Shown: positions 17,263 through 29,168, numbered from the stretch's first letter. The stretch is DNA of 32,481 nt from Verrucomicrobiota bacterium (GCA_027623095.1 JAQBVM010000038.1:1-32481), one strand, 5' to 3'. Notes: generated by a model from the sequence alone, not told the origin. Made by a program: numbers and translations.

Positions 17263-18368
17263 AATCGCGGCGGGCGATTGGGGGTGTCGGCATGCGTTTG
17301 CTGGTCGGAGGTTTTCTTTTTGTTTGGATTCTTCACACGATATTCATTCTGGAAGGACGTCAAACGTGGGAGCAGGATGGAAACTCGTGGAGCAGTCTCT
17401 CGTTTTTCAGCCAATGGGTGGTTGCGTGGTCTTACGGTCCGCCGGAGCTTTGGGGAACCATCCGGAAGGTGAACCTCACGGCGCTTGCGCTGTCACTCAT
17501 TTTCATGGGGATGACGATTCTGCTGGGAATGATTCGATGGCAAATTGTCCTGCGCGCACAAGGTCTGAAACTTTCGAGAACCCGCACAGTCGAAATCTCG
17601 CTGGTGGCGCATTTCTTTAACTCGTTTCTCCTTGGGTCCACCGGTGGAGATCTGCTGAAAGCGTATTACGCGGCGCGTGAGACGCAGCACAAAAAAGCAG
17701 AAGCTGTCATGACGGTCTTGATTGACCGATTGGTCGGGCTATTCTCGATGCTCTTGTTCGCATGCCTGATGATGATTCCGAACTATGGGGTGCTTTCTGG
17801 GAATCGGGCGATCACGGCTGCCGCAGTCTCGGTTGTAGCCATGTTTGGGGGATGCACAATCGTTGTGGGCCTATCATTCTGGGGCGGACTATCCCGCCGA
17901 TGGCCGGGATGCCGGGATTGGCTGCGCAAATTGCCGAAGGGCGATATTGCGGAGCGGGCATTGGAGGCAGCTCGAAAGCTCGGAAAAACTCCTGTGTTTT
18001 TCTTGCGCACGATCGGGATATCAATGGTCCTGAATGCTTTCTGTGTCCTCCAAATCCTCACTCTTGCTTGGGGCCTGAATGTTCACGTCCCAATAATGTC
18101 GTGGCTTGTAATCGTTCCAATCATCGTTTGTTTGTCTGCACTGCCGATTGCTCCGAGCGGACTTGGTGTGCGGGAGAATCTTTATGTGCTCATGCTCGGA
18201 GCGGGAGGGGCTGCCGTCGAGGCGAAGGCGGCTCTTTCCCTGTCGCTGCTGGCGTTTGCAGGAAGCCTCGTCTGGAGTGTCATCGGCGGGATTGTTTACA
18301 TTGGGAAGCGGGAGAGAGACCGTCTGTCTGAAATTGCAAACGCCCAGGAGGTACAGGGTGATTCGTAA
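17259..18368 (+). CDS. Lysylphosphatidylglycerol-synthase-TM / UPF0104-family integral membrane protein
   Basis: Multi-TM; HFFNSFLLGSTGGDLLKAYYAARETQHKKAEAVMTVLIDRLVGLFSM and IAPSGLGVRENLYVLML motifs; GTG start overlaps the upstream stop (GTGA). Confidence 0.85.
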   Translation: MKSRRAIGGVGMRLLVGGFLFVWILHTIFILEGRQTWEQDGNSWSSLSFFSQWVVAWSYGPPELWGTIRKVNLTALALSLIFMGMTILLGMIRWQIVLRAQGLKLSRTRTVEISLVAHFFNSFLLGSTGGDLLKAYYAARETQHKKAEAVMTVLIDRLVGLFSMLLFACLMMIPNYGVLSGNRAITAAAVSVVAMFGGCTIVVGLSFWGGLSRRWPGCRDWLRKLPKGDIAERALEAARKLGKTPVFFLRTIGISMVLNAFCVLQILTLAWGLNVHVPIMSWLVIVPIIVCLSALPIAPSGLGVRENLYVLMLGAGGAAVEAKAALSLSLLAFAGSLVWSVIGGIVYIGKRERDRLSEIANAQEVQGDS

Positions 18369-18510
18369 CACGCAGAGCCTAATCCTGATGATCACGAAAT
18401 TTGTCATTGGGCTCTTCGTTTCGAGAAACAAAGTTCCAATCTGAATAAAATTCGGTATCGTACGATTCAATGACCTCTCGCGCACAGCGGTCTCCGTCTG
18501 ATTTCTGATT

Positions 18511-19968
18511 ATGGACAAGCTCCTATTGATCGATGATGAAGCGGATGTTCAATACTCGTTTCGTCGCATATTTGACTCACCCACTGTTCGGCTTGCCACC
18601 GCGTCGAGCGGCGAGGAGGGGCTGGCGGTTGTTCCTTCGTTCGAACCGGATCTTGTGATTATGGATGTTCGCATGGGAGGAATGAGCGGATTGGAGACCC
18701 TTCGAAAACTCCTGCAATTAGACGCCAAGCTGCCTGTGATCATGATGACCGCATACGGGACGACACAAACTGCCATCGAGGCGATGAAGCTCGGTGCCTA
18801 CGACTATTTGCTCAAACCGTTCGATGTTCCAAAGCTGAAAAGGATCGTGGCTGCCGCGCTGGAAACAGCGCGCGCGATGAAGCAAGTCGTGTCCTATCAA
18901 CCTCTCCTCGAATCGGAAGATTACGATTTGGGCATTGTCGGGCGAAGCGACGGAATGCAAGCCGTTTTTAAGCTGATTGGTCAGTTGGCCGGAGCTGATG
19001 CTACAGCGCTCATAACAGGCGAGAGCGGAACCGGCAAGGAGCTCGTGGCGCGCGCAATCTATAGTCACGGTCAACGTTCGAAACAAGCGTTCATCGCAAT
19101 CAACTGTGCCGCGATTCCAGAGAACTTGCTGGAGAGTGAGTTATTCGGACACGAAAAAGGTGCGTTTACGGGCGCCACAGCTCAGCGGATTGGCAAGTTT
19201 GAACAATGCAACCGCGGCACCATTTTTCTCGATGAGATTGGCGACATGAGTCTCTCGACACAAACGAAGATTCTGCGAGTTCTTCAGTCGGGAACATTCG
19301 AGCGAGTCGGCGGAAATCAACCGGTCAAAGTAGATGTCAGAATCATCGCAGCGACCAACAAGCCTCTCGAAAAAGCTGTCGCTGAACGCGAGTTCCGCGA
19401 GGACCTGTTTTACCGGCTGAATGTCGTGCGAATCGAAATCCCCCCTCTTCGCGAGCGGCGATCCGACATTCCGCTTCTTGTGAATTACTTCCTGAAGACG
19501 ATCGCTCAATGTCAAAATCAGGCGCCGAAATCGATCGCACCTGAGGCTGTCTATGCCTTGGAGCAGTATCGCTGGACGGGAAATGTTCGCGAACTCGAGA
19601 ATGTTATTCGCCGCGCGATCGTAGTGGCCAAAGGAGAGGTAATTCTGTCAACCGACTTGCCCGGAGAAGTCACTTCACCGGTCAGCCGGGCTGCGACTCC
19701 ATCCGCGCATAGCGCGATTCAAACCGAGGAATCACCTTCATCACAAACCGGAGATATGCGGTCGCTTGCCCGCGCGCTTTTTGATTGGGCTCGCAAAGAA
19801 GCCAAATTGAAGATCATACCCGCAGTCGAACGAGAGTTGATCATTCATGCTTTGAACGAAACTAAAGGAAATCAGCTCCAAGCATCCAAGCTTCTCGGAA
19901 TCACGCGAGCGACGCTGCGAAAACGAATCGAGAAGCATCAAATCAAGCAGGCGCTTTCGATTCAATGA
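18511..19968 (+). CDS. Sigma-54-dependent response regulator, NtrC family
   Basis: Receiver LLIDDEADVQYSFRRIF..DLVIMDVRMGGMSG..KPFD; AAA+ GESGTGKELVARAIY, ESELFGHEKGAFTGA, GNVRELENVIRRA; Fis-type HTH LQASKLLGITRATLRKRIEKH. Confidence 0.95.
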   Translation: MDKLLLIDDEADVQYSFRRIFDSPTVRLATASSGEEGLAVVPSFEPDLVIMDVRMGGMSGLETLRKLLQLDAKLPVIMMTAYGTTQTAIEAMKLGAYDYLLKPFDVPKLKRIVAAALETARAMKQVVSYQPLLESEDYDLGIVGRSDGMQAVFKLIGQLAGADATALITGESGTGKELVARAIYSHGQRSKQAFIAINCAAIPENLLESELFGHEKGAFTGATAQRIGKFEQCNRGTIFLDEIGDMSLSTQTKILRVLQSGTFERVGGNQPVKVDVRIIAATNKPLEKAVAEREFREDLFYRLNVVRIEIPPLRERRSDIPLLVNYFLKTIAQCQNQAPKSIAPEAVYALEQYRWTGNVRELENVIRRAIVVAKGEVILSTDLPGEVTSPVSRAATPSAHSAIQTEESPSSQTGDMRSLARALFDWARKEAKLKIIPAVERELIIHALNETKGNQLQASKLLGITRATLRKRIEKHQIKQALSIQ

Positions 19969-19981
19969 GGTGGACCAAGGC

Positions 19982-20419
19982 TTATTCGTTTTCCCGCGCC
20001 AAATCCTTCCGAGATTCCAAAAATTGCTGAAGGGTTTCAGGAAAGCTTTCGAAAAACTGGGCCAAGTCGGCGAGGACGTCGACCGTTTCGGGGCTCAGAT
20101 GATGTTCAATTCCCTCAATGTCTCGCTTCTGAGTTTCTGAATCGAGATCCAAGAGCGAGAAGAACCGGGACAATGTTTCGTGGCGCTTTTTAACAACGCA
20201 CGCCACCGTGCGGCCTTTCTGGGTTAGAATGAGACCCCGATACTTCTCGTAGTTGAGATACCCCATTTCACCAAGCTTCTGAACCATACTGGTTACCGAA
20301 GCCTGTTTGACCTGCAACGAAGAGGCAATGTCAACGACACGCGCATATCCCTTTTCCTCGATCAGTTCATGAATCCGTTCGAGATAGTCTTCCGCGCTTT
20401 GGCTTGGCGACGATGGCAT
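19982..20419 (-). CDS. mntR: Metal-dependent transcriptional regulator, MntR/DtxR family
   Basis: MPSSPSQSAEDYLERIHELIEEKGYARVVDIASSLQVKQASVTSMVQKLGEMGYLNYEKYRGLILTQKG...CVVKKRHETLSRFFSLL; start at ATG 20419. Confidence 0.88.
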   Translation of the reverse strand: MPSSPSQSAEDYLERIHELIEEKGYARVVDIASSLQVKQASVTSMVQKLGEMGYLNYEKYRGLILTQKGRTVACVVKKRHETLSRFFSLLDLDSETQKRDIEGIEHHLSPETVDVLADLAQFFESFPETLQQFLESRKDLARENE

Positions 20420-20454
20420 AGTGTCGAGCAGTGAGTTAATTAACCACAACTCTA

Positions 20455-20468
20455 TTTGCCTAGGCAAG
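20455..20468. promoter_or_regulatory. Candidate MntR/DtxR-type operator
   Basis: TTTGCCTAGGCAAG: 12-bp perfect palindrome TTGCCTAGGCAA (20456-20467) about 36 bp upstream of the mntR start. Confidence 0.6.
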
Positions 20469-20737
20469 CCCCTGCCCGAAGAATCCCTTGATGATGACAT
20501 TTGGGCAAAACGATGCGCCGGTGTGATCGAATGAAGAAACGGTGCGCGTCTTAAGCGATGGAGACCGGTTTTGCTCGCGTCGGAACAATACAAGGCCATT
20601 GTAAGGTGGGTGCTTTCGATTGCGAAAAAAACGCTTGTGAGAAATTTCACAATCAGGCAACGTGATCGGACTTTCGACCGAGTTGTGCTTTCCGTGAAAA
20701 GTCACGCAGGCCTCGAGGTGTGTAGAGATTCGCTTTT

Positions 20738-21667
20738 ATGCTTGTTGCGAGAACTGTCCTAACAATTTGCCTCTTCTTCGCTCTTTCGGGTGGAGTTGTT
20801 GCTGCTGAAGCTGCTCATAACCAAGACGAAACATCCGCAGTGCATGAAGTGCAGGCTTCTCACACTTTGACTCCCTATGCGATCGAGATCGCAAATATAA
20901 AAGGATTTCGCATCACCAATTCCATGCTGGTGACGTGGATTGTCGCTGCAGGTTTGATAGTTTTTGCGCAATTGGCCACTCGAAACATTCGGCAGGTGCC
21001 GGAAGGCGCCCAGAACTTCTGGGAGTGGATGGTTGAGAGCCTCCACGAATTTCTGGAGGGAATCATTGGCCCGGAACTAGTCAAAAGAACGTTTTGGTTT
21101 TTTGCGACGCTCTTTATCTTTATTCTCTTTAGTAACTGGCTTGGGCTGATTCCGGGTGTCGGCACCATAGGATGGGGGACAACAGGGGAACACGGATTCC
21201 ACGTTGCCGATCCGCTGTTGCGGGGCGCGAACGCCGATCTCAACATGACCCTCGCAATGGCGATGGTTTTTTTTGCCTGTTGGACGGTGTGGGCGCTCCA
21301 AGTAAATGGACCAGGGGGATTCATCATGCATATCTTCGGTCCGAAGGGCGATACGACTGGAGCGCTCAAACTCCTGATGATTGTTGTGTTTCTGGCGGTC
21401 GGCCTCCTGGAGGTTGTTTCCATTCTGTTTCGGCCTGTGTCTCTGAGTTTCCGATTGTATGGAAATATTTTTGCCGGAGAAAACATGCTGGAATCGATGT
21501 CCCGCCTTGTGCCGGGTTGGATTGGTTCCGTCGTCATTCCAATCCCATTCTATTTTCTAGAGGTCTTGGTCGGTCTGGTCCAGGCGCTGGTATTTATGCT
21601 TTTGACAGCGGTCTTTACACTCCTGATCTGCACGCATGAGGAAGGGCATGCGGAGGGCCACCACTAA
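20738..21667 (+). CDS. atpB: F1Fo ATP synthase subunit a
   Basis: Essential region SLSFRLYGNIFAGENML plus LFSNWLGLIPG; first gene of the atp cluster. Confidence 0.96.
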   Translation: MLVARTVLTICLFFALSGGVVAAEAAHNQDETSAVHEVQASHTLTPYAIEIANIKGFRITNSMLVTWIVAAGLIVFAQLATRNIRQVPEGAQNFWEWMVESLHEFLEGIIGPELVKRTFWFFATLFIFILFSNWLGLIPGVGTIGWGTTGEHGFHVADPLLRGANADLNMTLAMAMVFFACWTVWALQVNGPGGFIMHIFGPKGDTTGALKLLMIVVFLAVGLLEVVSILFRPVSLSFRLYGNIFAGENMLESMSRLVPGWIGSVVIPIPFYFLEVLVGLVQALVFMLLTAVFTLLICTHEEGHAEGHH

Positions 21668-21786
21668 ATTGATATTCGTGGATCCCTTCGTTCTGGAACG
21701 CGTTTGATCACGAACACTTAACTTATCGATTTGACGGTTTGACCGTGTTCAATCGCGGGAGCCGTTAAGCAACAGAAAGGAACAGT

Positions 21787-22017
21787 ATGTTAATGCCTAT
21801 GCTGGCAGAGATGACGGGTAATATTCATGTCGGTTTGGCGGCGCTCGGCGCGGCTATCGGCGTCGGTCTCATCGGTGCGAAGGCTTCGGAAGCGGTGGGG
21901 CGAAATCCCGGCGCGGCCACGAAGGTTCTTGTGCAGTCTATCCTGGCAATTGCATTTGCGGAAGGTATCGTTTTTTTTGCGATCTTCCTTGCAACTGCCA
22001 AGTGGCCGGCCCAATAA
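21787..22017 (+). CDS. atpE: F1Fo ATP synthase subunit c
   Basis: 76 aa hairpin: VGLAALGAAIGVGLIGAKASEAVGRNPGA and SILAIAFAEGIVFFAIFLA (carboxylate E). Confidence 0.96.
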   Translation: MLMPMLAEMTGNIHVGLAALGAAIGVGLIGAKASEAVGRNPGAATKVLVQSILAIAFAEGIVFFAIFLATAKWPAQ

Positions 22018-22080
22018 GACGGTTTGGCAAACAAAGGCGCGGAGCCTTCAAACGTTCCGCGCCACCCAATTGATACGGTT

Positions 22081-22608
22081 ATGGATCACATGTTTTTCGC
22101 AGATATTGTCAGCAGCACCGCCAAGCAGTTTGGCGTGGACGGCCCGCACTTTATTTCGCAGGTGATCAGCTTTGGGATTGTCGCGTTTCTTTTAAACCGA
22201 TTCGCGTACAAACCAATCCTGCGGGTGCTGGATGAGCGCCGAACTCGGATTGCTGAGGGTCTCGCGAACGCGGAACGGATTAAGGAAGAGCTCGCGAAAA
22301 CAGAAGCGGCACGGCAAGAGGTTCTTAACCAGGCAAATGTTCAGGCCAACAAGCTAATCGAAGAGGCTAGAGCGGCGGCGGCAAGGGTGCAAGATGTGGA
22401 GACGCAGAAAGCGATTGCCGCTGCCGAGCAGATCCTTACCAAAGCGCGAGAGGCAGCGGCGCTGGATCATGCACAAATGATGGCGGACATCAGGCGAGAG
22501 GTTGGCCATCTCGTGGTGCAGACGACCGCAACAATCATCGGCAAAGTAATTACTCCGGAGGATCAAAAACGACTCGCCGAAGAAGCGAGCCGCGAATTGG
22601 CCGCGTAG
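22081..22608 (+). CDS. atpF: F1Fo ATP synthase subunit b
   Basis: MDHMFFADIV...FISQVISFGIVAFLLNRFAYKPILRVLDERRTRIAEGLANAERIKEELAKTEAARQ; ATG 22081 preferred over TTG 22024. Confidence 0.93.
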   Translation: MDHMFFADIVSSTAKQFGVDGPHFISQVISFGIVAFLLNRFAYKPILRVLDERRTRIAEGLANAERIKEELAKTEAARQEVLNQANVQANKLIEEARAAAARVQDVETQKAIAAAEQILTKAREAAALDHAQMMADIRREVGHLVVQTTATIIGKVITPEDQKRLAEEASRELAA

Positions 22609-22654
22609 AGACGGAACAGTTCTTAGAAAACGAGTTTTTGGGTCCAGCACTGAC

Positions 22655-23047
22655 ATGAAGATCTCCAAACAATCACGGCGAACCGCAAAACAGTTGCTGA
22701 GAGGTTGCGTTCAGGAAAGTGGATTGGATGAGGATCGCGTTCGACGGACTGTTTCGGCTGTGATCGAAAAGAAGCCGCGCGGTTACTTTGGGATACTGTC
22801 ACATTTTCATCGTTTGGTGAAACTTGAGGTTGAGAAACGGACCGCTCGAGTTGAGAGCGCCGCTGATCTCGCTCCGGAGTTTCAATCCACCCTGCAATCC
22901 AGCTTGAACCGAAAATACGGCGCCGGCCTCCACATCACGTTTGTGACAAATCCAGATCTGCTGGGGGGCCTTCGAATCCAGGTGGGAAGCGATGTTTACG
23001 ACGGGAGTTTGCAGGGACGCTTGAATAGACTCCGGGAGAGCTTTTGA
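22655..23047 (+). CDS. atpH: F1Fo ATP synthase subunit delta (short form)
   Basis: Position between atpF and atpA; C-terminal TLQSSLNRKYGAGLHITFVTNPDLLGGLRIQVGSDVYDGSLQGRLNRLRESF is typical of delta; only 130 aa. Confidence 0.88.
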   Translation: MKISKQSRRTAKQLLRGCVQESGLDEDRVRRTVSAVIEKKPRGYFGILSHFHRLVKLEVEKRTARVESAADLAPEFQSTLQSSLNRKYGAGLHITFVTNPDLLGGLRIQVGSDVYDGSLQGRLNRLRESF

Positions 23048-23086
23048 AACAGGCATCGGATAGGGAAGAGAATTTTCGATTAAGTT

Positions 23087-24619
23087 ATGAGCACTTTATT
23101 ACAGGAAATTGAGGCCCAGATTTCTGGCGCAAAGACCACGATTGAGAAGCAGAACATCGGTGTCGTTCGCGAGATCTCGGACGGCGTCGCCAAGGTTGAG
23201 GGTCTTGCTGACGCGATGCTGAACGAGATGTTGGACTTCGGCAATGGCGTCATGGGACTGGCTTTAAACCTCGAAGAAACCGAAGTGGGCGCCATTATCC
23301 TGGGCGACTACTTGCTGGTGCATGAAGGGTCCGAAGTGCGGACGACCGGAAAGCTGTTGTCTGTCCCCGTCGGCAAGGGACTCTTGGGCCGCGTCGTGGA
23401 TACGCTTGGAAGCCCGGTGGACGGCAAGGGCCCGATCAAAGAAGACGCGTTCTATCCTGTCGAGAAGATTGCCCCTGGGATCGTTAAGCGCAAATCCGTG
23501 AGTCAACCGCTGCAGACAGGAATCATGGCGATTGACGCGATGATTCCGATAGGCCGAGGTCAGCGCGAGTTGATTATTGGCGATCGTTCCACAGGTAAGA
23601 CGACAATCGGCGTGGATACGATGATCAACCAGGCTCGCATGAACAAAGTCGGTCGCGAGTCCGGCGATCCAGGTTTCAGACCGGTTTACAGCATCTACGT
23701 GGCGGTTGGCCAAAAACAGTCGAACATCGCCCGTGTGATCGCCGAGTTGGAGAGGACCGACTCTTTGGCGGACACAATCGTTGTTGCCTCGGGGGCCGAT
23801 TCTCCAGCGGCGGCGCAGTACCTCGCACCGTTCGCGGGCGCCGCGATTGGGGAATGGTTCATGGACAACGGAATGGACGCTTTGATCATCTACGATGATC
23901 TTTCGAAGCAAGCCGTTGCGTACCGGCAGGTTTCCTTGGTTCTGAAACGCCCATCCGGACGAGAGGCGTATCCAGGAGATGTATTTTATCTGCATAGCCG
24001 ACTTTTGGAGCGAAGCGCTCGCGTGAATGAGCAGAACGGAAACGGTTCGCTGACCGCGCTGCCTATTATTGAGACGCAGGCGGGCGATGTTTCAGCTTAC
24101 ATTCCCACAAACGTCATTTCGATCACAGACGGCCAGATTTATCTTGAAACAGATCTGTTTTATCAGGGAATACGTCCGGCAATTTCCGTCGGTCTTTCCG
24201 TTTCACGCGTCGGTTCCGCAGCGCAGGTTAAAGCAATGAAACAGGTTGCCGGACGAATTAAGCTCGAACTGGCGCAGTATCGCGAACTGGCCGCATTTGC
24301 TCAGTTCGGGTCAGATCTCGACGCTAAAACCCAGGCGACCTTGGAAAGGGGAAAGAGGATAGTCGAGCTCTTCAAGCAGATTCAGTACAACCCGATACTG
24401 GTCGAAATGCAGGTTTCCATCCTTTGGGCGATGCAGAACAATTACCTCGACGATGTGCCTGTGGAAAAAATCAAATCATTCCAAGACGGGTTGACGGACT
24501 ACATGACCACGCGCAAGTCCGCTCTGCTAGAAAAGGTTCGCCGTGAGAAAGCGATCAGCGAAGCGCTGGCCGCTGAGCTGAAGGAAGCGGTCACCGAGTT
24601 CAAGCGCACTTACAAATAG
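23087..24619 (+). CDS. atpA: F1Fo ATP synthase subunit alpha
   Basis: [53 protein letters not shown]. Confidence 0.98.
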   Translation: MSTLLQEIEAQISGAKTTIEKQNIGVVREISDGVAKVEGLADAMLNEMLDFGNGVMGLALNLEETEVGAIILGDYLLVHEGSEVRTTGKLLSVPVGKGLLGRVVDTLGSPVDGKGPIKEDAFYPVEKIAPGIVKRKSVSQPLQTGIMAIDAMIPIGRGQRELIIGDRSTGKTTIGVDTMINQARMNKVGRESGDPGFRPVYSIYVAVGQKQSNIARVIAELERTDSLADTIVVASGADSPAAAQYLAPFAGAAIGEWFMDNGMDALIIYDDLSKQAVAYRQVSLVLKRPSGREAYPGDVFYLHSRLLERSARVNEQNGNGSLTALPIIETQAGDVSAYIPTNVISITDGQIYLETDLFYQGIRPAISVGLSVSRVGSAAQVKAMKQVAGRIKLELAQYRELAAFAQFGSDLDAKTQATLERGKRIVELFKQIQYNPILVEMQVSILWAMQNNYLDDVPVEKIKSFQDGLTDYMTTRKSALLEKVRREKAISEALAAELKEAVTEFKRTYK

Positions 24620-24625
24620 CCCTCC

Positions 24626-25501
24626 ATGCCGAGCACGCGAGACATACGCCGGCGAATCAAGTCGGTCAAGAACACGGCTCAGATAACGAAGGCCATGCAA
24701 ATGGTCGCTTCGTCGAAAATGCGGCGGGCGCAACTTGCCGCGCTGGCGGGGCGCCCGTACGCATTGTTGATGAATGATGTGCTCGCCGAAGTAAGCGCCG
24801 GGGCGGGAGATTTCAGCCATCCACTGATGGAAGTGCGGGAAATCAAAAAACGCGCCGTAATCCTATTAACCACGGACAAGGGGTTGTGCGGCGCGTTGAA
24901 TGCAAACCTCCTGCGCGAGGCGGCTCGGTTTGACAAAGAGACAACGGTCTTCATTTGCGCTGGAAGAAAAGGCTCCCAGTTTGTGGCGCGCACCAAGAGG
25001 TCGCTTGCGGCAGAATTCACTTACAAGGATACGCCTCTTTTCTCCGAAGCACGGGCCATTTCAAAATTCGCGCAGGATTTATTTCTCAAGAGAGAGGTTG
25101 ACCATGTGGATGTGCTTTACACGAACTTCATTAATACACTTACGCAGAAACCCGAATCGCATACGCTGTTGCCGCTGGGCGATATCAAAGCGTTGGACGC
25201 GGATTTGACTGCGGAGGGAAAGACCGATTTGCAGACGCGAGGGAAAGAATTTCTTTTTGAGCCGAATCCAGGCACTGTGTTTGGCAACTTGCTTCCGCAC
25301 TACCTGAACTATCAGATGTACCAGTTTTTGCACGAAGCCAAAGCCTCTGAGCAGAGCGCTCGAATGGTCGCCATGAAGAATGCGACCGATAACGCACAAC
25401 AAATCATCAAGGACCTGACGCTTGAATACAACAAGCTGCGCCAGGCAAATATCACAAAAGAACTTTTGGAAATCACCACCGCCCAGATGGCACTGGGTTA
25501 A
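24626..25501 (+). CDS. atpG: F1Fo ATP synthase subunit gamma
   Basis: MPSTRDIRRRIKSVKNTAQITKAMQMVASSKMRRAQ ... LTLEYNKLRQANITKELLEITTAQMAL. Confidence 0.97.
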   Translation: MPSTRDIRRRIKSVKNTAQITKAMQMVASSKMRRAQLAALAGRPYALLMNDVLAEVSAGAGDFSHPLMEVREIKKRAVILLTTDKGLCGALNANLLREAARFDKETTVFICAGRKGSQFVARTKRSLAAEFTYKDTPLFSEARAISKFAQDLFLKREVDHVDVLYTNFINTLTQKPESHTLLPLGDIKALDADLTAEGKTDLQTRGKEFLFEPNPGTVFGNLLPHYLNYQMYQFLHEAKASEQSARMVAMKNATDNAQQIIKDLTLEYNKLRQANITKELLEITTAQMALG

Positions 25502-26968
<1,467 letters not shown>

Positions 26969-27013
26969 CTTTCGGTGCATCGCTGAACGGACTGAACGCA
27001 ACCATTCGTATTC

Positions 27014-27424
27014 ATGGCCAATCTACTGAAACTGGAAATTGTTACGCCGGAAGCAAAGACTTTTTCGGGCGATGTTGAGATGGTCACATTGCCCGGGGCT
27101 GAGGGAGAGATGGGGATCTTTCCGATGCACGTTCCCCTCATGACTGAAATTGTCGCCGGAGAAGTTTTGGTTCGAAAAGACGGCAAGGACCGTTCATTTG
27201 CGGTCGGAGATGGTTTTGTGGAAATCACGGCGGAGCGTGTCGCAGTCCTTACCGATATGGCGGTTGACGAAGACGACATCGACGAGGCCAAAGCGGAGGA
27301 AGCGAGAAAACAGGCTGAAGCGCGCTTAAGAGAGCAGCTCAATGAAGAAGAGATCGCCACCGTCAATGCTGCTTTGGCTCACTCCATGGCGCTTCTTAAA
27401 GTGAAGCGGAGGAAATCAAATTGA
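27014..27424 (+). CDS. atpC: F1Fo ATP synthase subunit epsilon
   Basis: LLKLEIVTPEAKTFSGDVEMVTLPGAEGEMGIFPMHVPLMTEI; last gene of the atp cluster. Confidence 0.96.
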   Translation: MANLLKLEIVTPEAKTFSGDVEMVTLPGAEGEMGIFPMHVPLMTEIVAGEVLVRKDGKDRSFAVGDGFVEITAERVAVLTDMAVDEDDIDEAKAEEARKQAEARLREQLNEEEIATVNAALAHSMALLKVKRRKSN

Positions 27425-28081
27425 TCTTTGCATAGATCGGAGATTCTCTTCCAAAGTACGGAACAGCGCTTCCGAATTCGGTTGGTGATTGTAAATTCCG
27501 GAGTCTGTCACGATTCCAAATCCAGCTCCGTAAGCAGGTCCGTTGACAACGCACGCGTTTGTTCGATTCTCTGAAATCTGTTGTTTTCCTTGATCGATTG
27601 CGGAATTTCGGGTGCCATCGATCTCATATTTCCACCCTACCAGCCGAGTTTCAGAGAAAAGGGCACGGAGATGTTTGATAATCTTCGGAGTGGGGTTCAG
27701 TTCCACAAGAAGCCCCGCTTGGCGCGATGGAAGCTTTTTCGCCGGGACCTCCTTCATTTCTCCTGTCGGTGAACGTATCCAAGCCTTGCCAAACTCAAAA
27801 TCTCCGACCGCAGCCGCATGGTAAACCGCATCGACGGAATCTCCGGAGAGAGAAGCGAAACGATTCAGCAGATCCTCGGGAGTTGTGAACTCGATAACCT
27901 GACTGCAATTCGGTCGTTCCCTGAAAATAGAGTAGTAACCTCGTAACAGTGTTACGCGATGACTTTGCGACGCCAAATAAGCCGCCAATTCAGTCCCAAG
28001 TTTCCCGGTCGAGAAATTGGTCAGCCTTCTGACATCGTCCACCGGCTGGTAAGTTGGACCGGCCGAGACGATACAATGCAT
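27416..28081 (-). CDS. Phosphopantothenoylcysteine synthetase (CoaB)-domain protein without CoaC domain
   Basis: MHCIVSAGPTYQPVDDVRRLTNFSTGKLGTELAAYLASQSHRVTLLRG; VYHAAAVGDF; CVVNGPAYGAGFG. 9-bp convergent overlap with atpC. Confidence 0.85.
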   Translation of the reverse strand: MHCIVSAGPTYQPVDDVRRLTNFSTGKLGTELAAYLASQSHRVTLLRGYYSIFRERPNCSQVIEFTTPEDLLNRFASLSGDSVDAVYHAAAVGDFEFGKAWIRSPTGEMKEVPAKKLPSRQAGLLVELNPTPKIIKHLRALFSETRLVGWKYEIDGTRNSAIDQGKQQISENRTNACVVNGPAYGAGFGIVTDSGIYNHQPNSEALFRTLEENLRSMQRSI

Positions 28082-28088
28082 GCTGGAT

Positions 28089-28457
28089 CTAGCGGGCGGA
28101 TGCGCGCGCTCCCTTCTCCTTCACAGCGGTCGCGCTCTTTCCGATTCGTTTTCGCAGGTAGGTCAGCTTCGCCCGTCGGACGGTGCCTTTGCGCTCGACA
28201 ACCACCTTCTCGACGCGCGGGGAATGCACGGGAAATACCCGTTCGACGCCTTCGCCGTAGCTGATCCGGCGGACTGTGAATGTGGAATTCAAACCTCTGC
28301 CCCGCCGTCCAATCACAATCCCGGAGAAAACCTGAATTCTCTCCTTTTCTCCTTCAACAACCCGCGTGTGAACTTTCACAGTGTCACCCACCGCGAAAAT
28401 CGCCGGTTCTTTCCGAAACTGCTCGGATTCTATTTTTTCAAATATCGCTTGGCTCAT
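28089..28457 (-). CDS. rplS: 50S ribosomal protein L19
   Basis: [87 protein letters not shown]. Confidence 0.97.
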   Translation of the reverse strand: MSQAIFEKIESEQFRKEPAIFAVGDTVKVHTRVVEGEKERIQVFSGIVIGRRGRGLNSTFTVRRISYGEGVERVFPVHSPRVEKVVVERKGTVRRAKLTYLRKRIGKSATAVKEKGARASAR

Positions 28458-28466
28458 AACTTATAC

Positions 28467-29168
28467 TTAATTCTGTGGCGTTGCATTCGCCATATTCCGT
28501 CTGCTTAACAAATCAGGCCTGCGCTCTGCGGTTCGCAGTTGCGCTTGTTCTCGGCGCCACTTTGTGATTTCTGCGTGATGCCCGGACAGTAGAACATCCG
28601 GAACTTTCATTCCTCGAAATTCGGCGGGCCGTGTGTATTGCGGATACTCGAGCACGCCGAAACTGAACGATTCGTCCGAGGCGCTTTCCTGATCGCCAAG
28701 CGCCCCCGGAAGCAACCGTGTCACCGCGTCAATCGTGATCATTGCTGGCAGAGCTCCGTTCGTCAAAACATAGTCTCCCACCGATATTTCATCGTCCGCT
28801 AACGATTCACGAATACGTTCGTCGAATCCCTCGTAGCTTCCGCACACCAGCAGAATATGTGAAAGCGCGGACAATTCCCTGACCAGCTCCTGGTTCAACT
28901 TCCGACCAGCAGGTGTCAGCAGGATCACATGCGTGTCGTCACTCGCTAGGTCTTCGATTGCTTCAAAGATCGGTTCCGGCTTCAGTAACATCCCCGGGCC
29001 GCCTCCAAAAGGTTTATCATCCACCGTTCTGTGGCGATCATGGGTGTAATCCCGGAGATTGTGGATGCTAAGTTCCAGCAGCTTTCGCTCTCGCGCCCGT
29101 TTGATAATGCTTTCATCAAGCGGGCCGAAAAACATTCCAGGAAATAGAGTTAAAACGTCGATTTTCAT
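28467..29168 (-). CDS. trmD: tRNA (guanine37-N1)-methyltransferase
   Basis: [92 protein letters not shown]. Confidence 0.97.
   Translation of the reverse strand: MKIDVLTLFPGMFFGPLDESIIKRARERKLLELSIHNLRDYTHDRHRTVDDKPFGGGPGMLLKPEPIFEAIEDLASDDTHVILLTPAGRKLNQELVRELSALSHILLVCGSYEGFDERIRESLADDEISVGDYVLTNGALPAMITIDAVTRLLPGALGDQESASDESFSFGVLEYPQYTRPAEFRGMKVPDVLLSGHHAEITKWRREQAQLRTAERRPDLLSRRNMANATPQN

Noticed and set aside
20571-20762. 63-aa + ORF upstream of atpB
   Set aside because: No recognisable features; overlaps the atpB start and lies in the mntR-atpB intergenic region.
21787-22017. Possible Na+-coupled c subunit
   Set aside because: The Ilyobacter-type Na+ ligands (Gln in TM1, Glu-Ser in TM2) are not present (Val and Glu-Gly here), so H+ coupling is the default reading.
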